A DNA stretch of 64,000 bases from assembly GCF_004341505.2 (NCBI RefSeq), contig NZ_SLYP02000001.1:1685001-1749000 (forward strand), read 5' to 3'. Below the pieces are notes generated by a model. That model ran no database searches. It had not been told where the DNA came from and saw only the letters and a program-made list of their open reading frames with translations. Positions 10,122-18,207 of the stretch are shown piece after piece. The translations under genes were made by a program, and so were the position numbers. Position 1 is the first letter of the stretch, and every line of letters starts with the position of its first letter. Source of the stretch: Sphingomonas sp. JUb134 (GTDB lineage Bacteria; Pseudomonadota; Alphaproteobacteria; Sphingomonadales; Sphingomonadaceae).

Positions 10122-10312
10122 GCCGGCTCGCCGCCCTTGCGGCACGCGTGCGGGAAACGGCCCACCTGATGGTCGGCATGCCCTCCTATGCTGCCTATCG
10201 CCTGCACATGGAGCAGCATCACCCCGAGAGGCCCACCATGAGCGAGGCGGAGTTCTTCCGCGACCGGCAGCAGGCCCGCTACGGTGGCAAGAACGGTGGC
10301 CGCTGCTGCTGA
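10118..10312 (+). CDS. ybdD: YbdD/YjiX family small protein (64 aa)
   Basis: A short soluble protein with the family pattern VGMPSYAAYRLHMEQHHPERP followed by EAEFFRDRQQARYGGK and a terminal CC pair. YbdD and YjiX proteins are almost always encoded right behind cstA or btsT. Recent work on those systems suggests that the small protein is needed for transport activity. The ATGA overlap with cstA supports translational coupling. Confidence 0.93.
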   Translation: MSRLAALAARVRETAHLMVGMPSYAAYRLHMEQHHPERPTMSEAEFFRDRQQARYGGKNGGRCC

Positions 10313-10392
10313 CCGGCAGAACTAGCTCCGAGCGAACAGATGACCGTCAAACGGCTTGAGCCGGCCAGCCGAGCGTGTAGGGCCGCACGCCC

Positions 10393-11685
10393 ATGTCGCA
10401 CGCACGCCCTACCGCCCTCGGCCTAGATTTCGGCACCACCAACTCCGTTGCGGCCGTGGCCCGGGACGGCGCGGCCGACCTCGTCCTGCTGGACGCACCC
10501 GACGGCCCGGATGCGGTGTTCCGATCCGCGCTCTGCTTCTGGCAGGACGACGCGGTGCCCGGCGGCGTCGCATCCGAGGCTGGCCCTTGGGCAATCGCCG
10601 AGTATCTCGAATATCCGGAGGGCAGCCGTTTCCTCCAGTCGTTCAAGTCGGTCGCGGCGAGCAGCGCCTTTGAACAGGCGACCGTCTTCGATCGGCGCTA
10701 CCGCTTCGAGGACCTGGGCCGTCTGTTCCTCGACAAGCTCGCCGCACGGGCCGGCGGCGCGCTTGGCGGCATCGGCCGGGTCATCGTGGGAAGGCCGGTG
10801 GAATATGCTGGCCATAGGCCCGACGAAGCCCTGGCGCGCACCCGCTATGACGCGATGTTCGCCGCGCTGGGGGCGGAGATCCACTATGTCTACGAACCTG
10901 TCGGCGCGGCGTTCAGCTACGCGGCGCGCATCGAGGATCCGGCCACCATCCTGGTGGCCGATTTCGGCGGCGGCACCAGCGACTTCTCCGTCGTCCGCAT
11001 CGCGGCACCGGGCGCCGAGCGCCGGTGCGAGCCGCTCGGCCATGCCGGTGTCGGCATCGCCGGCGATCGCTTCGACTATCGCATTCTCGACCATCTCGTC
11101 CTGCCGCTCTTGGGCAAGGGCAGCAGCTATCGCTCGTTCGACAAGGTGCTGGAGATCCCGCGCGGCTATTTCACCGACTTCGCCGATTGGTCGCGGCTCG
11201 CGCTGATGCGCAACCGCCGCACGCTCGCCGAACTCGACAAGCTGCGCCGAAGCGCGCTCGATCCGGATGCGGTCGGGCGCATGATGGCGGTGATCGAGGA
11301 GGAGCAGGGCTTCCGCCTCTACGACGCCGTCGGCCGGGTGAAGCGCGACCTCTCTGCAGCGGAGAGTGCCAGCTTCCGGTTCGCCGGCGGCGGGCTGTCG
11401 ATCGAGGCGGAGGTCACGCGCGCGCAGTTCGAGGCGTGGATCGCGCCCGACGTCGCTCGCATCGAGGCGGCCGTCGACGCGGCCCTGGCAGCGGCCGCCG
11501 TGCCACCGACCGCGATCGACCGCGTGTTCCTGACCGGCGGCACCTCGCTCACGCCCCGCATCCGGCGGCTCTTCACCGAGCGGTTCGGCGAGGAGAAGAT
11601 CGCCAGTGGCGGCGAACTGACCTCCATCGCGCACGGCCTGGCATTGATCGGCGAGCAGGAGGATGTCGCTGCCTGGGCAGTCTGA
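10393..11685 (+). CDS. Hsp70-like ATPase, YegD type (430 aa)
   Basis: An actin/Hsp70-fold ATPase without a peptide-binding domain. Phosphate-1 motif GLDFGTTNSVAAV lies at residues 9-21, phosphate-2 is VADFGGGTSDFSV, and the adenosine motif is FLTGGTSLTPRI near the C-terminus. Length and an early stop after the nucleotide-binding domain match E. coli YegD, an uncharacterised chaperone homologue. No DnaJ or GrpE partner is nearby. It stands alone between ybdD and the exopolysaccharide region, with 80 bases of non-coding DNA upstream in which I see no clear promoter. Confidence 0.88.
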   Translation: MSHARPTALGLDFGTTNSVAAVARDGAADLVLLDAPDGPDAVFRSALCFWQDDAVPGGVASEAGPWAIAEYLEYPEGSRFLQSFKSVAASSAFEQATVFDRRYRFEDLGRLFLDKLAARAGGALGGIGRVIVGRPVEYAGHRPDEALARTRYDAMFAALGAEIHYVYEPVGAAFSYAARIEDPATILVADFGGGTSDFSVVRIAAPGAERRCEPLGHAGVGIAGDRFDYRILDHLVLPLLGKGSSYRSFDKVLEIPRGYFTDFADWSRLALMRNRRTLAELDKLRRSALDPDAVGRMMAVIEEEQGFRLYDAVGRVKRDLSAAESASFRFAGGGLSIEAEVTRAQFEAWIAPDVARIEAAVDAALAAAAVPPTAIDRVFLTGGTSLTPRIRRLFTERFGEEKIASGGELTSIAHGLALIGEQEDVAAWAV

Positions 11686-11780
11686 GGCGTCATCGCTGTA
11701 GAAGATGCGGGCAGAGTAGTTATGCTCCCCCCCGGGGGCGGTCGTGACGGGTGCTGCGGTCCGCGTCGGGGGAATGGGCG

Positions 11781-12353
11781 ATGGATCGAGGGACCGGCAC
11801 TTCGCGACCGCTGGAGACGGCCGAGCGGCACCAGCCGAGCTTCTCGCTCGGCAATCGGCTGTCGCGGGTGGGGTGGGGGATCTGCTGGCTGATCCTTGCC
11901 CGATGGACGCCGCCGCCGCTCCATCGGTGGCGTTGCATGTTGTTGCGCCTCTGGGGCGCGGAGATCGGCCGCGGCGCACGCATCTATGGCTCGGTCCGGA
12001 TCTGGCACCCCGCGAACCTCGAGGTCGGCGACGGTTCGGTGCTCGGCCCCAGGGTCCGCTGCTACAACCAGGGGCGCATCACCATCGGGCGGTCGGTGGT
12101 CATCTCTCAGGACGCGAGCCTCTGCGCCAGCACGCATGACGTGGTCGATCCCGTGTTCCCGGTCCGCCTGCGGCCGATCCGGATCGAGGATCACGCCTGG
12201 GTCGCAGCGGAAGCCTTCGTCGGGCCGGGCGTTCGGGTGGGGACGGGGGCCGTGCTCGGCGCGCGGGGCGTGGCGATGCGCGATCTCGCGCCATGGACCT
12301 TCTTCTCCGGCAACCCGGCCCAACCGCTGAAGCCTCGACCGCAGCTTCCATAA
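11781..12353 (+). CDS. WcaF-like hexapeptide acetyltransferase (190 aa)
   Basis: A left-handed beta-helix O-acetyltransferase of the xenobiotic/NodL/WcaF group. An amphipathic N-terminal part (LSRVGWGICWLILARWTPPPL) is followed by LLRLWGAEIGRGARIYGSV, hexapeptide repeats, and the catalytic His in CASTHDVVD. WcaF-type enzymes add acetyl groups to repeat-unit sugars in the cytoplasm. The ATG at 11781 is preferred because GGGGGAA precedes it by about 6 bases; an upstream in-frame start would add ten residues. It faces the exopolysaccharide operon and probably decorates that polymer. Confidence 0.85.
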   Translation: MDRGTGTSRPLETAERHQPSFSLGNRLSRVGWGICWLILARWTPPPLHRWRCMLLRLWGAEIGRGARIYGSVRIWHPANLEVGDGSVLGPRVRCYNQGRITIGRSVVISQDASLCASTHDVVDPVFPVRLRPIRIEDHAWVAAEAFVGPGVRVGTGAVLGARGVAMRDLAPWTFFSGNPAQPLKPRPQLP

Positions 12354-12438
12354 TAACCAGAGCGGTACATTTCTTCTTTCCTACACGAGTGATTCCGGAT
12401 CACACCTGCCGCGGATTTTCACCCTCGGGAGGCTCCGC

Positions 12439-12873
12439 ATGTCTTCTTCCATCCCCATCGACGTACCCGCGCCGTTCGTCCCGGCCGTCGGACTATCGTT
12501 CGGCCAGCCGGGAGCCGACGCCGTGTTCGTGGACGCCGCCAATCCGATGCCCGTGCGGCTGGCGCGCGGCCGGGCTGCCGCATCGCCGTTGGCGGGGACC
12601 GCGTCCACGTCCGGCCGGGTCGGGCCGTTCGTGCCGGAACTCGATCGCCCGATCCACCTCACCCTGTCCGGCAACTGGTCCGGCAGGGTGCGCGTGCTGC
12701 GGTCCGTCGACGGCGGTGCCACGCTCGATCCGCTGACGCTTGCCGGCGAGTCGTGGGGCCTGTTCACGACCAACGCCAATGAGCCGGTCGCGGAGGAGAG
12801 CGTCGCCGGCACGAGCTATTATCTCGAGCTTTCGTTGCTCAGCGGCGCGGTCACCTATCGGGTGGCGCAATGA
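12439..12873 (+). CDS. Virion-type beta-sandwich protein (144 aa), hypothetical
   Basis: Not a characterised protein. The second half, with LTLSGNWSGRVRVLRSVDGG, GESWGLFTTNANEPVAEES and ending LSGAVTYRVAQ, matches a pattern I associate with small structural domains of tailed phages infecting alphaproteobacteria. No signal peptide or membrane segment is visible. GGGAGG lies 6 bases before the ATG. The stop overlaps the next gene by 4 bases (ATGA), so it is co-translated with the SGNH hydrolase. No other phage genes surround it. A role in displaying or assembling the esterase is inference. Confidence 0.7.
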   Translation: MSSSIPIDVPAPFVPAVGLSFGQPGADAVFVDAANPMPVRLARGRAAASPLAGTASTSGRVGPFVPELDRPIHLTLSGNWSGRVRVLRSVDGGATLDPLTLAGESWGLFTTNANEPVAEESVAGTSYYLELSLLSGAVTYRVAQ

Positions 12874-14024
12874 GCGCGGACCTGCTGGCGCGCGGGATCG
12901 GCGCCCGCGCGCATGCCGTCGCCCGGCGCAGCGCGCGTGAAACCGCGATGCGGGCTGCTGCGGCCATCCCCCTCGGTACGCTCCCCTGCTTCACCGTGGC
13001 GGCAAGCCCGCCGCTCATCACCGCGACGGACGCTGCCGCAAGCACCATCTCCGCCGCCGTCCGGGTGACGGCGACCAACGCCTGCTTCCGCGTGACCGGC
13101 ACGCCGATCGTGCCAGTGGCGGCCGATCCCTCCACCTATGGCGCCTCGGACGGAGCAGGAGGCACCGGCTTCACACGCCCGATCCAGTGGGAGTGGATGA
13201 GCGACGCTGCGCAAGTCGAACTGCTCGTGTTGAAGCACAATGCGTTGTTCGATCTCTTCGTCGACGGCCAGCTGGTCCAGGATGGCGCGTTCGCCACGCC
13301 CGCGACGGGGGATCGGCGGCTGGTGAAGCTCGACTGGAGTGCCACCGGCGATCCCCGCCGCCCGCGGCACTACCGGCTGGCTGGGATCAACCTGCTGTTC
13401 GGTGGCCTCTATCTCGACGCTGCCGGCAGCGCTTGGTTCCCTGGCGACTCGGCGCGACGCGGGCTCATCGCCATCCTCGGCGACAGCTATAGCCAGGGCA
13501 CCGGCGCGCCCTCGGTGGCGCGGACCTGGGCGGCTGCTGCCGCCGCTCAGCTCCAGATGGATGCGTGGAGCGACGGCGTGGGCGGCGCCGGGTGGAACAG
13601 CGGGGGCGCGAATGTCCCGGCCTTGCGGGTGGCGAAGGGCGTCGCCGCCCTCACTCGGGCACCCGATCTGCTGGTGACCGCCATGGGCTACAACGACTTC
13701 GCCGCGGATGCGCCCGCTCTGGTCAGCCTGCGCACGCGCTATGACGCATGTCTGGCCGCGATGCGGTCGGCATGGCCGGCTGCCCGCGTGGTGACGCTCG
13801 GGCCCTGGACACCGCTCGGCCCCACGACGGCGCTGGGGCGGGTGAAGGCGGCGCTGATCGAGGCAGCGGCCGCCCACGGAGCGGCGTTTCTGGATATCGA
13901 GAACTTCGTCGGCGTCGGCAACCGCAGCATCTACACCGCGGCGGACAACGTCCATCCGACCGCAGCCGGCCACCTCTACCTCGGGCGCCGCATCGGGCAG
14001 GCGATCGCGGAGGCGCTGGCGTAG
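12870..14024 (+). CDS. SGNH/GDSL-family esterase (384 aa)
   Basis: The C-terminal half is an SGNH hydrolase. Block I is ILGDSYSQG with nucleophile Ser206, block II the Gly in GVGGAGW, block III the Asn in AMGYNDF, and block V DNVHPTAAGH with Asp359 and His362. Such enzymes remove acetyl or other acyl groups, often from polysaccharides. The N-terminal 190 residues, beginning SADLLARGIGARAHAVARR and rich in Ala and Thr, form a beta-rich region without a clear signal peptide and recall phage tail proteins. It is encoded with the preceding phage-like gene and converges with the exopolysaccharide operon, leaving only 4 bases between the two stops. Substrate unknown; exopolysaccharide O-acetyl groups are a reasonable guess. 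Confidence 0.82.
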   Translation: MSADLLARGIGARAHAVARRSARETAMRAAAAIPLGTLPCFTVAASPPLITATDAAASTISAAVRVTATNACFRVTGTPIVPVAADPSTYGASDGAGGTGFTRPIQWEWMSDAAQVELLVLKHNALFDLFVDGQLVQDGAFATPATGDRRLVKLDWSATGDPRRPRHYRLAGINLLFGGLYLDAAGSAWFPGDSARRGLIAILGDSYSQGTGAPSVARTWAAAAAAQLQMDAWSDGVGGAGWNSGGANVPALRVAKGVAALTRAPDLLVTAMGYNDFAADAPALVSLRTRYDACLAAMRSAWPAARVVTLGPWTPLGPTTALGRVKAALIEAAAAHGAAFLDIENFVGVGNRSIYTAADNVHPTAAGHLYLGRRIGQAIAEALA

Positions 14025-14028
14025 CCGG

Positions 14029-15297
14029 CTAGAGGGGGACGCCCGCCGGTCGGCCCCACGCGGGCCGGCAGGCAGGCGCCGCTTCCGTCGCAGCGCCGCT
14101 CTCGACGGCACGGGCCGGACGAGCCGCAGCCCGGCAGGCGACGATGAAGTAGTAGGTAAGCAGGGAGGACTCGATCGACAGGAAGCTGCCGGAAATCGCG
14201 GTGGACAGCAGCAGGTGGAGCAGCGCCGCGGCCGCCTCGCGTCGTCCGGAGAACACAAGCGCCGCAACTCCGACGAACGCGGCGGCGAGTGCAGCGACGC
14301 CCAGCACGCCGAAGTAGAGCAGGACTTCGTAGATGCCGTTGGTGATCTTCGCCTCACCGGTGCGCTCGGCATAGCCGGTGGCGTCCGCCACCAGTTCGGC
14401 CGCACCGATCGCGACGCCTGCGGGATTGGCGGCGAGCGTCTCCACCACCGGCGTGAGCGGCGCCACGGTGCGGCGATAGGTAGATGCCTCCGCCTGGACC
14501 GCCGCGTCGTTGCGCAGGCGCTGCTCGATCGCGCCACCCTGCACCCCCGCCACCAGCACGGCGAGCAACGCCAGCACAAGCGCGCCGCGCCGCGAGCGGC
14601 CGAGCAGGATCGTGCCGATGGCGGCGGCCAGCACCAGCAGGCCGAGGGACTGGGTCAGCAGGAGGGCGGCGAGCAGCACCCCCGCCGGGCGCAGCGCGCG
14701 CCGGTGCTGGAGGAAGTCGATGAAGGCGAGCGTCCCCAGCACCCGGCCGCACATCGACGGTTCGTAATAGAGGCCGATCGCCCGCACGTCCCATCCGGGC
14801 TCCATTCGGAGATAGCCGTGCACCAGGTCGATACCCAGCAGGGGCGCGACAAGTTCGAACCCCACCAGGCTTCCGGCCAATCCTGCCATGAGCCACTGGG
14901 CACCCGCTACCACGAGGATCATCGACGCGAGAGCGAAGGGCGCCGGCAGTTGCAGCGGCCGGTTGCTGAGGAATGCCAGGCCGATCAGCACCACGGATGC
15001 AGCCCACAGGGCATAGGATTGCAGGAATGCCTCGGGAGCGGGGAGCAGCGCCGCCTCCGCCAGCGACGCGCCGAGGAACAGCAAAAGCGGCCACAGCAGC
15101 AGGGCTGCGGCGATGGCCAGGGGCGCCAGCGACAGGCGAACCTCGCGTAGGGAGACCAGCAGCACGACCGCCGCCGCGAGCCCGCCCAGAGTGACGGCGT
15201 AGCTCCCGACTTCCCCAACCCGCACATAGAGGCCCAGCACGCTCGCCCCCGCCAGCAGCCGGAGCGGCACGCGTTCCCGCGGATGCAGGCGCAGCAT
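14029..15297 (-). CDS. Polysaccharide polymerase-like membrane protein (422 aa)
   Basis: About ten to twelve hydrophobic segments with a larger periplasmic loop at roughly residues 275-330 (YRRTVAPLTPVVETLAANP), the architecture of Wzy polymerases and O-antigen ligases. Wzy proteins join lipid-linked repeat units in the periplasm. Sequence identity across this class is low, so the call rests on topology and on its place as the last gene of the operon. The ATG at 15297 overlaps the stop of the upstream glycosyltransferase (ATGA); upstream extensions would run into that gene. It could equally be an acyltransferase-like or unknown glycan membrane protein. Confidence 0.68.
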   Translation of the reverse strand: MLRLHPRERVPLRLLAGASVLGLYVRVGEVGSYAVTLGGLAAAVVLLVSLREVRLSLAPLAIAAALLLWPLLLFLGASLAEAALLPAPEAFLQSYALWAASVVLIGLAFLSNRPLQLPAPFALASMILVVAGAQWLMAGLAGSLVGFELVAPLLGIDLVHGYLRMEPGWDVRAIGLYYEPSMCGRVLGTLAFIDFLQHRRALRPAGVLLAALLLTQSLGLLVLAAAIGTILLGRSRRGALVLALLAVLVAGVQGGAIEQRLRNDAAVQAEASTYRRTVAPLTPVVETLAANPAGVAIGAAELVADATGYAERTGEAKITNGIYEVLLYFGVLGVAALAAAFVGVAALVFSGRREAAAALLHLLLSTAISGSFLSIESSLLTYYFIVACRAAARPARAVESGAATEAAPACRPAWGRPAGVPL

Positions 15298-16064
15298 CAG
15301 CGTGCCGATCCACGCGGCGCGATGCTGGTGAGCAGCGTGAACACCGCCGAATGGAGCGCACGCCGTCCGGCGCTCACCGCCACCTTCCATCGCGGCAGGC
15401 GCAGCACCGCACGCTGGATGGCAGCCGCTTCGCGGATCAACGGCCGCTTGTTGCTGGACATGGCGCCGCGCTCGAACCGGTTCACCCCGATCGTCTCGGC
15501 GAAGCTCTCCATCCGCGCGCCCGCCACCGCCATGCGCGTCAGTGCATCATAGTCGCCGCACACCCGGTATTGCTCGCTGAACGGGTGGCGAAGGTGCAGC
15601 GTGCGCCGGACGAAGGTCGCCTGGTGCAACCCGGGCTGGCCGTGCCACAGATACCGCGGCGGCTTGGCCGGTCGCGCGAGGACGCGCGCGCCGAATTCCA
15701 TCTGCGACCCGAAGAAGGCAATGTCGGGGGCACCCGACGCTGCCATCGCCGCCGTTGCGCGAGCGAGCGCGTCAGGACCGATCAACCGGTCACCCGCATT
15801 GAGGAACAGCACATGCTCGCCGCGGGCAAGCCGCAGCCCCTTGTTCATGGCGTCGTAGATGCCGCCATCCGGCTCCGATCCACCCCGCGCGACGCCCTGA
15901 TCCAAGAGCGCCTCCACCAGCGGCCGGGTTGCGTCCGTCGACGCGCCATCCACCACGATCCACTCGAAGTGCCGCAGGCGCTGATCGCCGAGCGAGCGTC
16001 GGGTCCGCTCCAGTCCCGCCCGGTCATTGCGCACGATCGTGATGATCGACAGCGGGACGCTCAT
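15297..16064 (-). CDS. Family 2 glycosyltransferase, WcaE-like (255 aa)
   Basis: A GT-A fold glycosyltransferase of about the usual single-domain length. It starts PLSIITIVRNDRAGLERT, has FEWIVVDGASTD, then EPDGGIYDAMNKGLRLARGE and FLNAGD, where a DxD-like acidic site is replaced by NAGD as in WcaE-type proteins of colanic acid clusters. It transfers a nucleotide-activated sugar to the lipid-linked repeat unit at the cytoplasmic face of the membrane. The start overlaps the previous gene's stop by 4 bases. Donor and acceptor sugars cannot be read from sequence. Confidence 0.86.
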   Translation of the reverse strand: MSVPLSIITIVRNDRAGLERTRRSLGDQRLRHFEWIVVDGASTDATRPLVEALLDQGVARGGSEPDGGIYDAMNKGLRLARGEHVLFLNAGDRLIGPDALARATAAMAASGAPDIAFFGSQMEFGARVLARPAKPPRYLWHGQPGLHQATFVRRTLHLRHPFSEQYRVCGDYDALTRMAVAGARMESFAETIGVNRFERGAMSSNKRPLIREAAAIQRAVLRLPRWKVAVSAGRRALHSAVFTLLTSIAPRGSAR

Positions 16065-17299
16065 GCCGCGGCCTGCGTGCCGGCAGGCCGAAGCGCACGT
16101 GCGTACACGCCCATATAGGCGTCGAGCATCGCGGCTCCCGACCAGATCTGCCGCGCCCGCCGTGCCAGTTCGGCAGGGGAAATGCCGTCATAGAGCGTCG
16201 CCTCACGGCCGGAGCGGACCAGCGCCAGCGCTTCGGCTGCGGACTGTACGCAGCGGCCACCGACCAGCGCGAGCATCTCGCGGGCCGCGCTGGAGGGATA
16301 GGCGAGCACATAGCAGCCTGCGCTCAGCGCCTCGATGATGGTGAGCGGGGCGTTGTCCATGCGGGAGGGAAACAGCAGCCCGCGCGCGCCTCCAAAGAGC
16401 GTCGCCAGCGCCGCTCGGGAGCGGACCTCGCCATGCTCGACGGCAGCGGTGTCGCGAAACGGGTTGCCGCGGCCGACGAGGCCGACCGTGACGCCGGGCT
16501 CCCCCGCCAGCGCACGGACGAGCCCGGGGTCGATCTTGCCCGGCGCGGCGAGATCCGATGCGCAGAACAGGTGTCCGCACCGGTCCGTTGTCGGGAGGAC
16601 AGGGCCCAGCGCCGCTTCGAAATCCCGGTCGAGCGCGTTCGGTACGCAGACCACCTCCAGTTCTGGAAAGATGCGGGCGTGGTCCTGCTCGAGGTGGCGG
16701 GAAGGGCAGACGATCGTCAGGCGATCGCCGAGCATCCGCAGCGCTTGGTGCCGCGCCCGGCGGGTTGCCGCGGACCGGTCCAGGAGGCTCGGCAGGTCCT
16801 CGAAGCGCCGCTTCCCGCACTCGCCGCAGCGTCGCTCCCAGCCGGAACAGTCACGCACGAAGCCGCAGCGACCGGTCAGCAGCCACCAATCGTGGGCGGT
16901 GATCACCACCGGCTTGCCGCTATCCCGCAGCATCCGCGCTAGACCGGCCCATCGGACGTACCAATGATGTACCGCGTGCAGGTGGATCACGTCCGCTTCG
17001 TTGACGGCGTGCCGAATCGCCGCGACTCCGGCTGTCGCGATCTCCCGGCCGCCCAGCAGATGCGCTGCGAAGTTCGCGAGCACGACGGGCCGGGAGCCGA
17101 TCATCTCAATCTCGGGATCGGCCAATGCCTGCGGGTCCGGCGCGATCCCCGACCCGTAACCGTAGAGCAGGCGCGGTTGGTGCCCGGCACCGCGTAGCCG
17201 CTGGTGCAGATCATAGGCTACGCGTCCGGCGCCGCCCTGGGTGGCGCGGATGTTGAGGGCCAGGATTCGCAAGGAAGGAAAAGCCGCGCTGCCGCGCAT
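16061..17299 (-). CDS. Family 4 glycosyltransferase, WcaC-like (412 aa)
   Basis: A GT-B retaining glycosyltransferase. The N-terminal domain has ATQGGAGRVAYDLHQRL and HLHAVHHWYVRW, then ITAHDWWLLTGRCGF followed by a Cys-rich stretch (CSGWERRCGECG), a pattern seen in WcaC-type enzymes. The C-terminal nucleotide-sugar domain has LVGRGNPF and the E-x7-E-like region FPSRMDNAPLTIIEALSAG. ATG at 17299 overlaps the stop of the upstream gene by 4 bases. It adds one sugar of the repeat unit; which one is unknown. Confidence 0.87.
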   Translation of the reverse strand: MRGSAAFPSLRILALNIRATQGGAGRVAYDLHQRLRGAGHQPRLLYGYGSGIAPDPQALADPEIEMIGSRPVVLANFAAHLLGGREIATAGVAAIRHAVNEADVIHLHAVHHWYVRWAGLARMLRDSGKPVVITAHDWWLLTGRCGFVRDCSGWERRCGECGKRRFEDLPSLLDRSAATRRARHQALRMLGDRLTIVCPSRHLEQDHARIFPELEVVCVPNALDRDFEAALGPVLPTTDRCGHLFCASDLAAPGKIDPGLVRALAGEPGVTVGLVGRGNPFRDTAAVEHGEVRSRAALATLFGGARGLLFPSRMDNAPLTIIEALSAGCYVLAYPSSAAREMLALVGGRCVQSAAEALALVRSGREATLYDGISPAELARRARQIWSGAAMLDAYMGVYARALRPAGTQAAA

Positions 17300-18207
17300 C
17301 AGCCTTGCCCTCCCCGCGGGCCGGAGACTGCGCGCAGCGCGAGTGCCGGCGTCCGCTTCAGCGCCCGCTCGGTCGGGCATCGGAGCAGCGAGCGGAGCAT
17401 GTAGGGGAGCGCCGCGCGCGTGCGTTCGAAGCGGCTTTCGATCTCCGCGAGCGTCCACAGATGCTCTGCTGCGACATAGCGCTGCTCCGCCTCGCTCGAC
17501 GCCATCGCTGCCGCGCGGCGATGGACCAGCGCATGCCCCGTCTCGACGGCCCGCGCGGAAGTCGTGATGCGGGCGTGCGGCCCCACGTCGAGGAGGGTGA
17601 GCGGTTCGGGGAGGAAGGCGAAGCGGCCGCGCCGGCTCAGCCGCAACCAGAGCTCCCAATCCTGGCAGCTCGGCAGTTCGGGATCGAAGCCGCCCACCGC
17701 GCGAAAGGCCTCGGCTTGGACGCAGACGCTTGAGCAACTGCCCACGAAGTTCCAGCCAGCGATTGCCACGCGCAGCGGCCACCGCTCGGGCGGCGCACGT
17801 CCTACCGTGCCCCGGCCCGTGCCCGCGCCGGACCGCGTGAGCCGGGCGCGGTTGTAGGACAGCACGGTAGCCGGGGAGGCGAGCGCGGCGCAGTGGCTCG
17901 CCAGCCGATGCGGCAGCCACCAATCGTCGGAATCCAAAAAGGCGAGTATATCCCCCGACGCCTGCCGCGCCGCGAGATTGCGCGCAGCCGCTCCGCCGGC
18001 GCTCCGCTCCTGGCGCAGCAGCCGCGCGTCCGGCGTGGCTGCGACGAACGCGGCGATCCGCCCCGCTTCCTCGGGGGAGGAGCCATCGTCCACGACTAGG
18101 ATCTCCTGCGGGGGATCGGTCTGGGCCGTCACGCTGGCAAGCGCGCGGGCGAGCTTGTCGGCGCGATCGCGGGTAGGGACGATAACGGAGATGCGCGTGC
18201 CGCTCAT
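17299..18207 (-). CDS. Family 2 glycosyltransferase (302 aa)
   Basis: A GT-A glycosyltransferase with ISVIVPTRDRADKLARAL at the start, EILVVDDGSSPEEAG, then AARNLAARQASGDILAFLDSDDWW giving the metal-binding D-S-D. A Pro- and Glu-containing acceptor region follows (GGFDPELPSCQDWELWLRL), typical of family 2 enzymes. ATG at 18207; the frame extends upstream inside the flippase gene, but this start gives the usual N-terminus and an ATGA overlap. Part of the repeat-unit assembly set. Confidence 0.87.
   Translation of the reverse strand: MSGTRISVIVPTRDRADKLARALASVTAQTDPPQEILVVDDGSSPEEAGRIAAFVAATPDARLLRQERSAGGAAARNLAARQASGDILAFLDSDDWWLPHRLASHCAALASPATVLSYNRARLTRSGAGTGRGTVGRAPPERWPLRVAIAGWNFVGSCSSVCVQAEAFRAVGGFDPELPSCQDWELWLRLSRRGRFAFLPEPLTLLDVGPHARITTSARAVETGHALVHRRAAAMASSEAEQRYVAAEHLWTLAEIESRFERTRAALPYMLRSLLRCPTERALKRTPALALRAVSGPRGGQG

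Noticed and set aside
6030..10145. Very long open frame (over 1300 codons) on the minus strand opposite the kinase and cstA
   Set aside because: It is antisense to well-supported genes, is Arg/Asp/His-rich low-complexity sequence, and arises from high GC at third codon positions.
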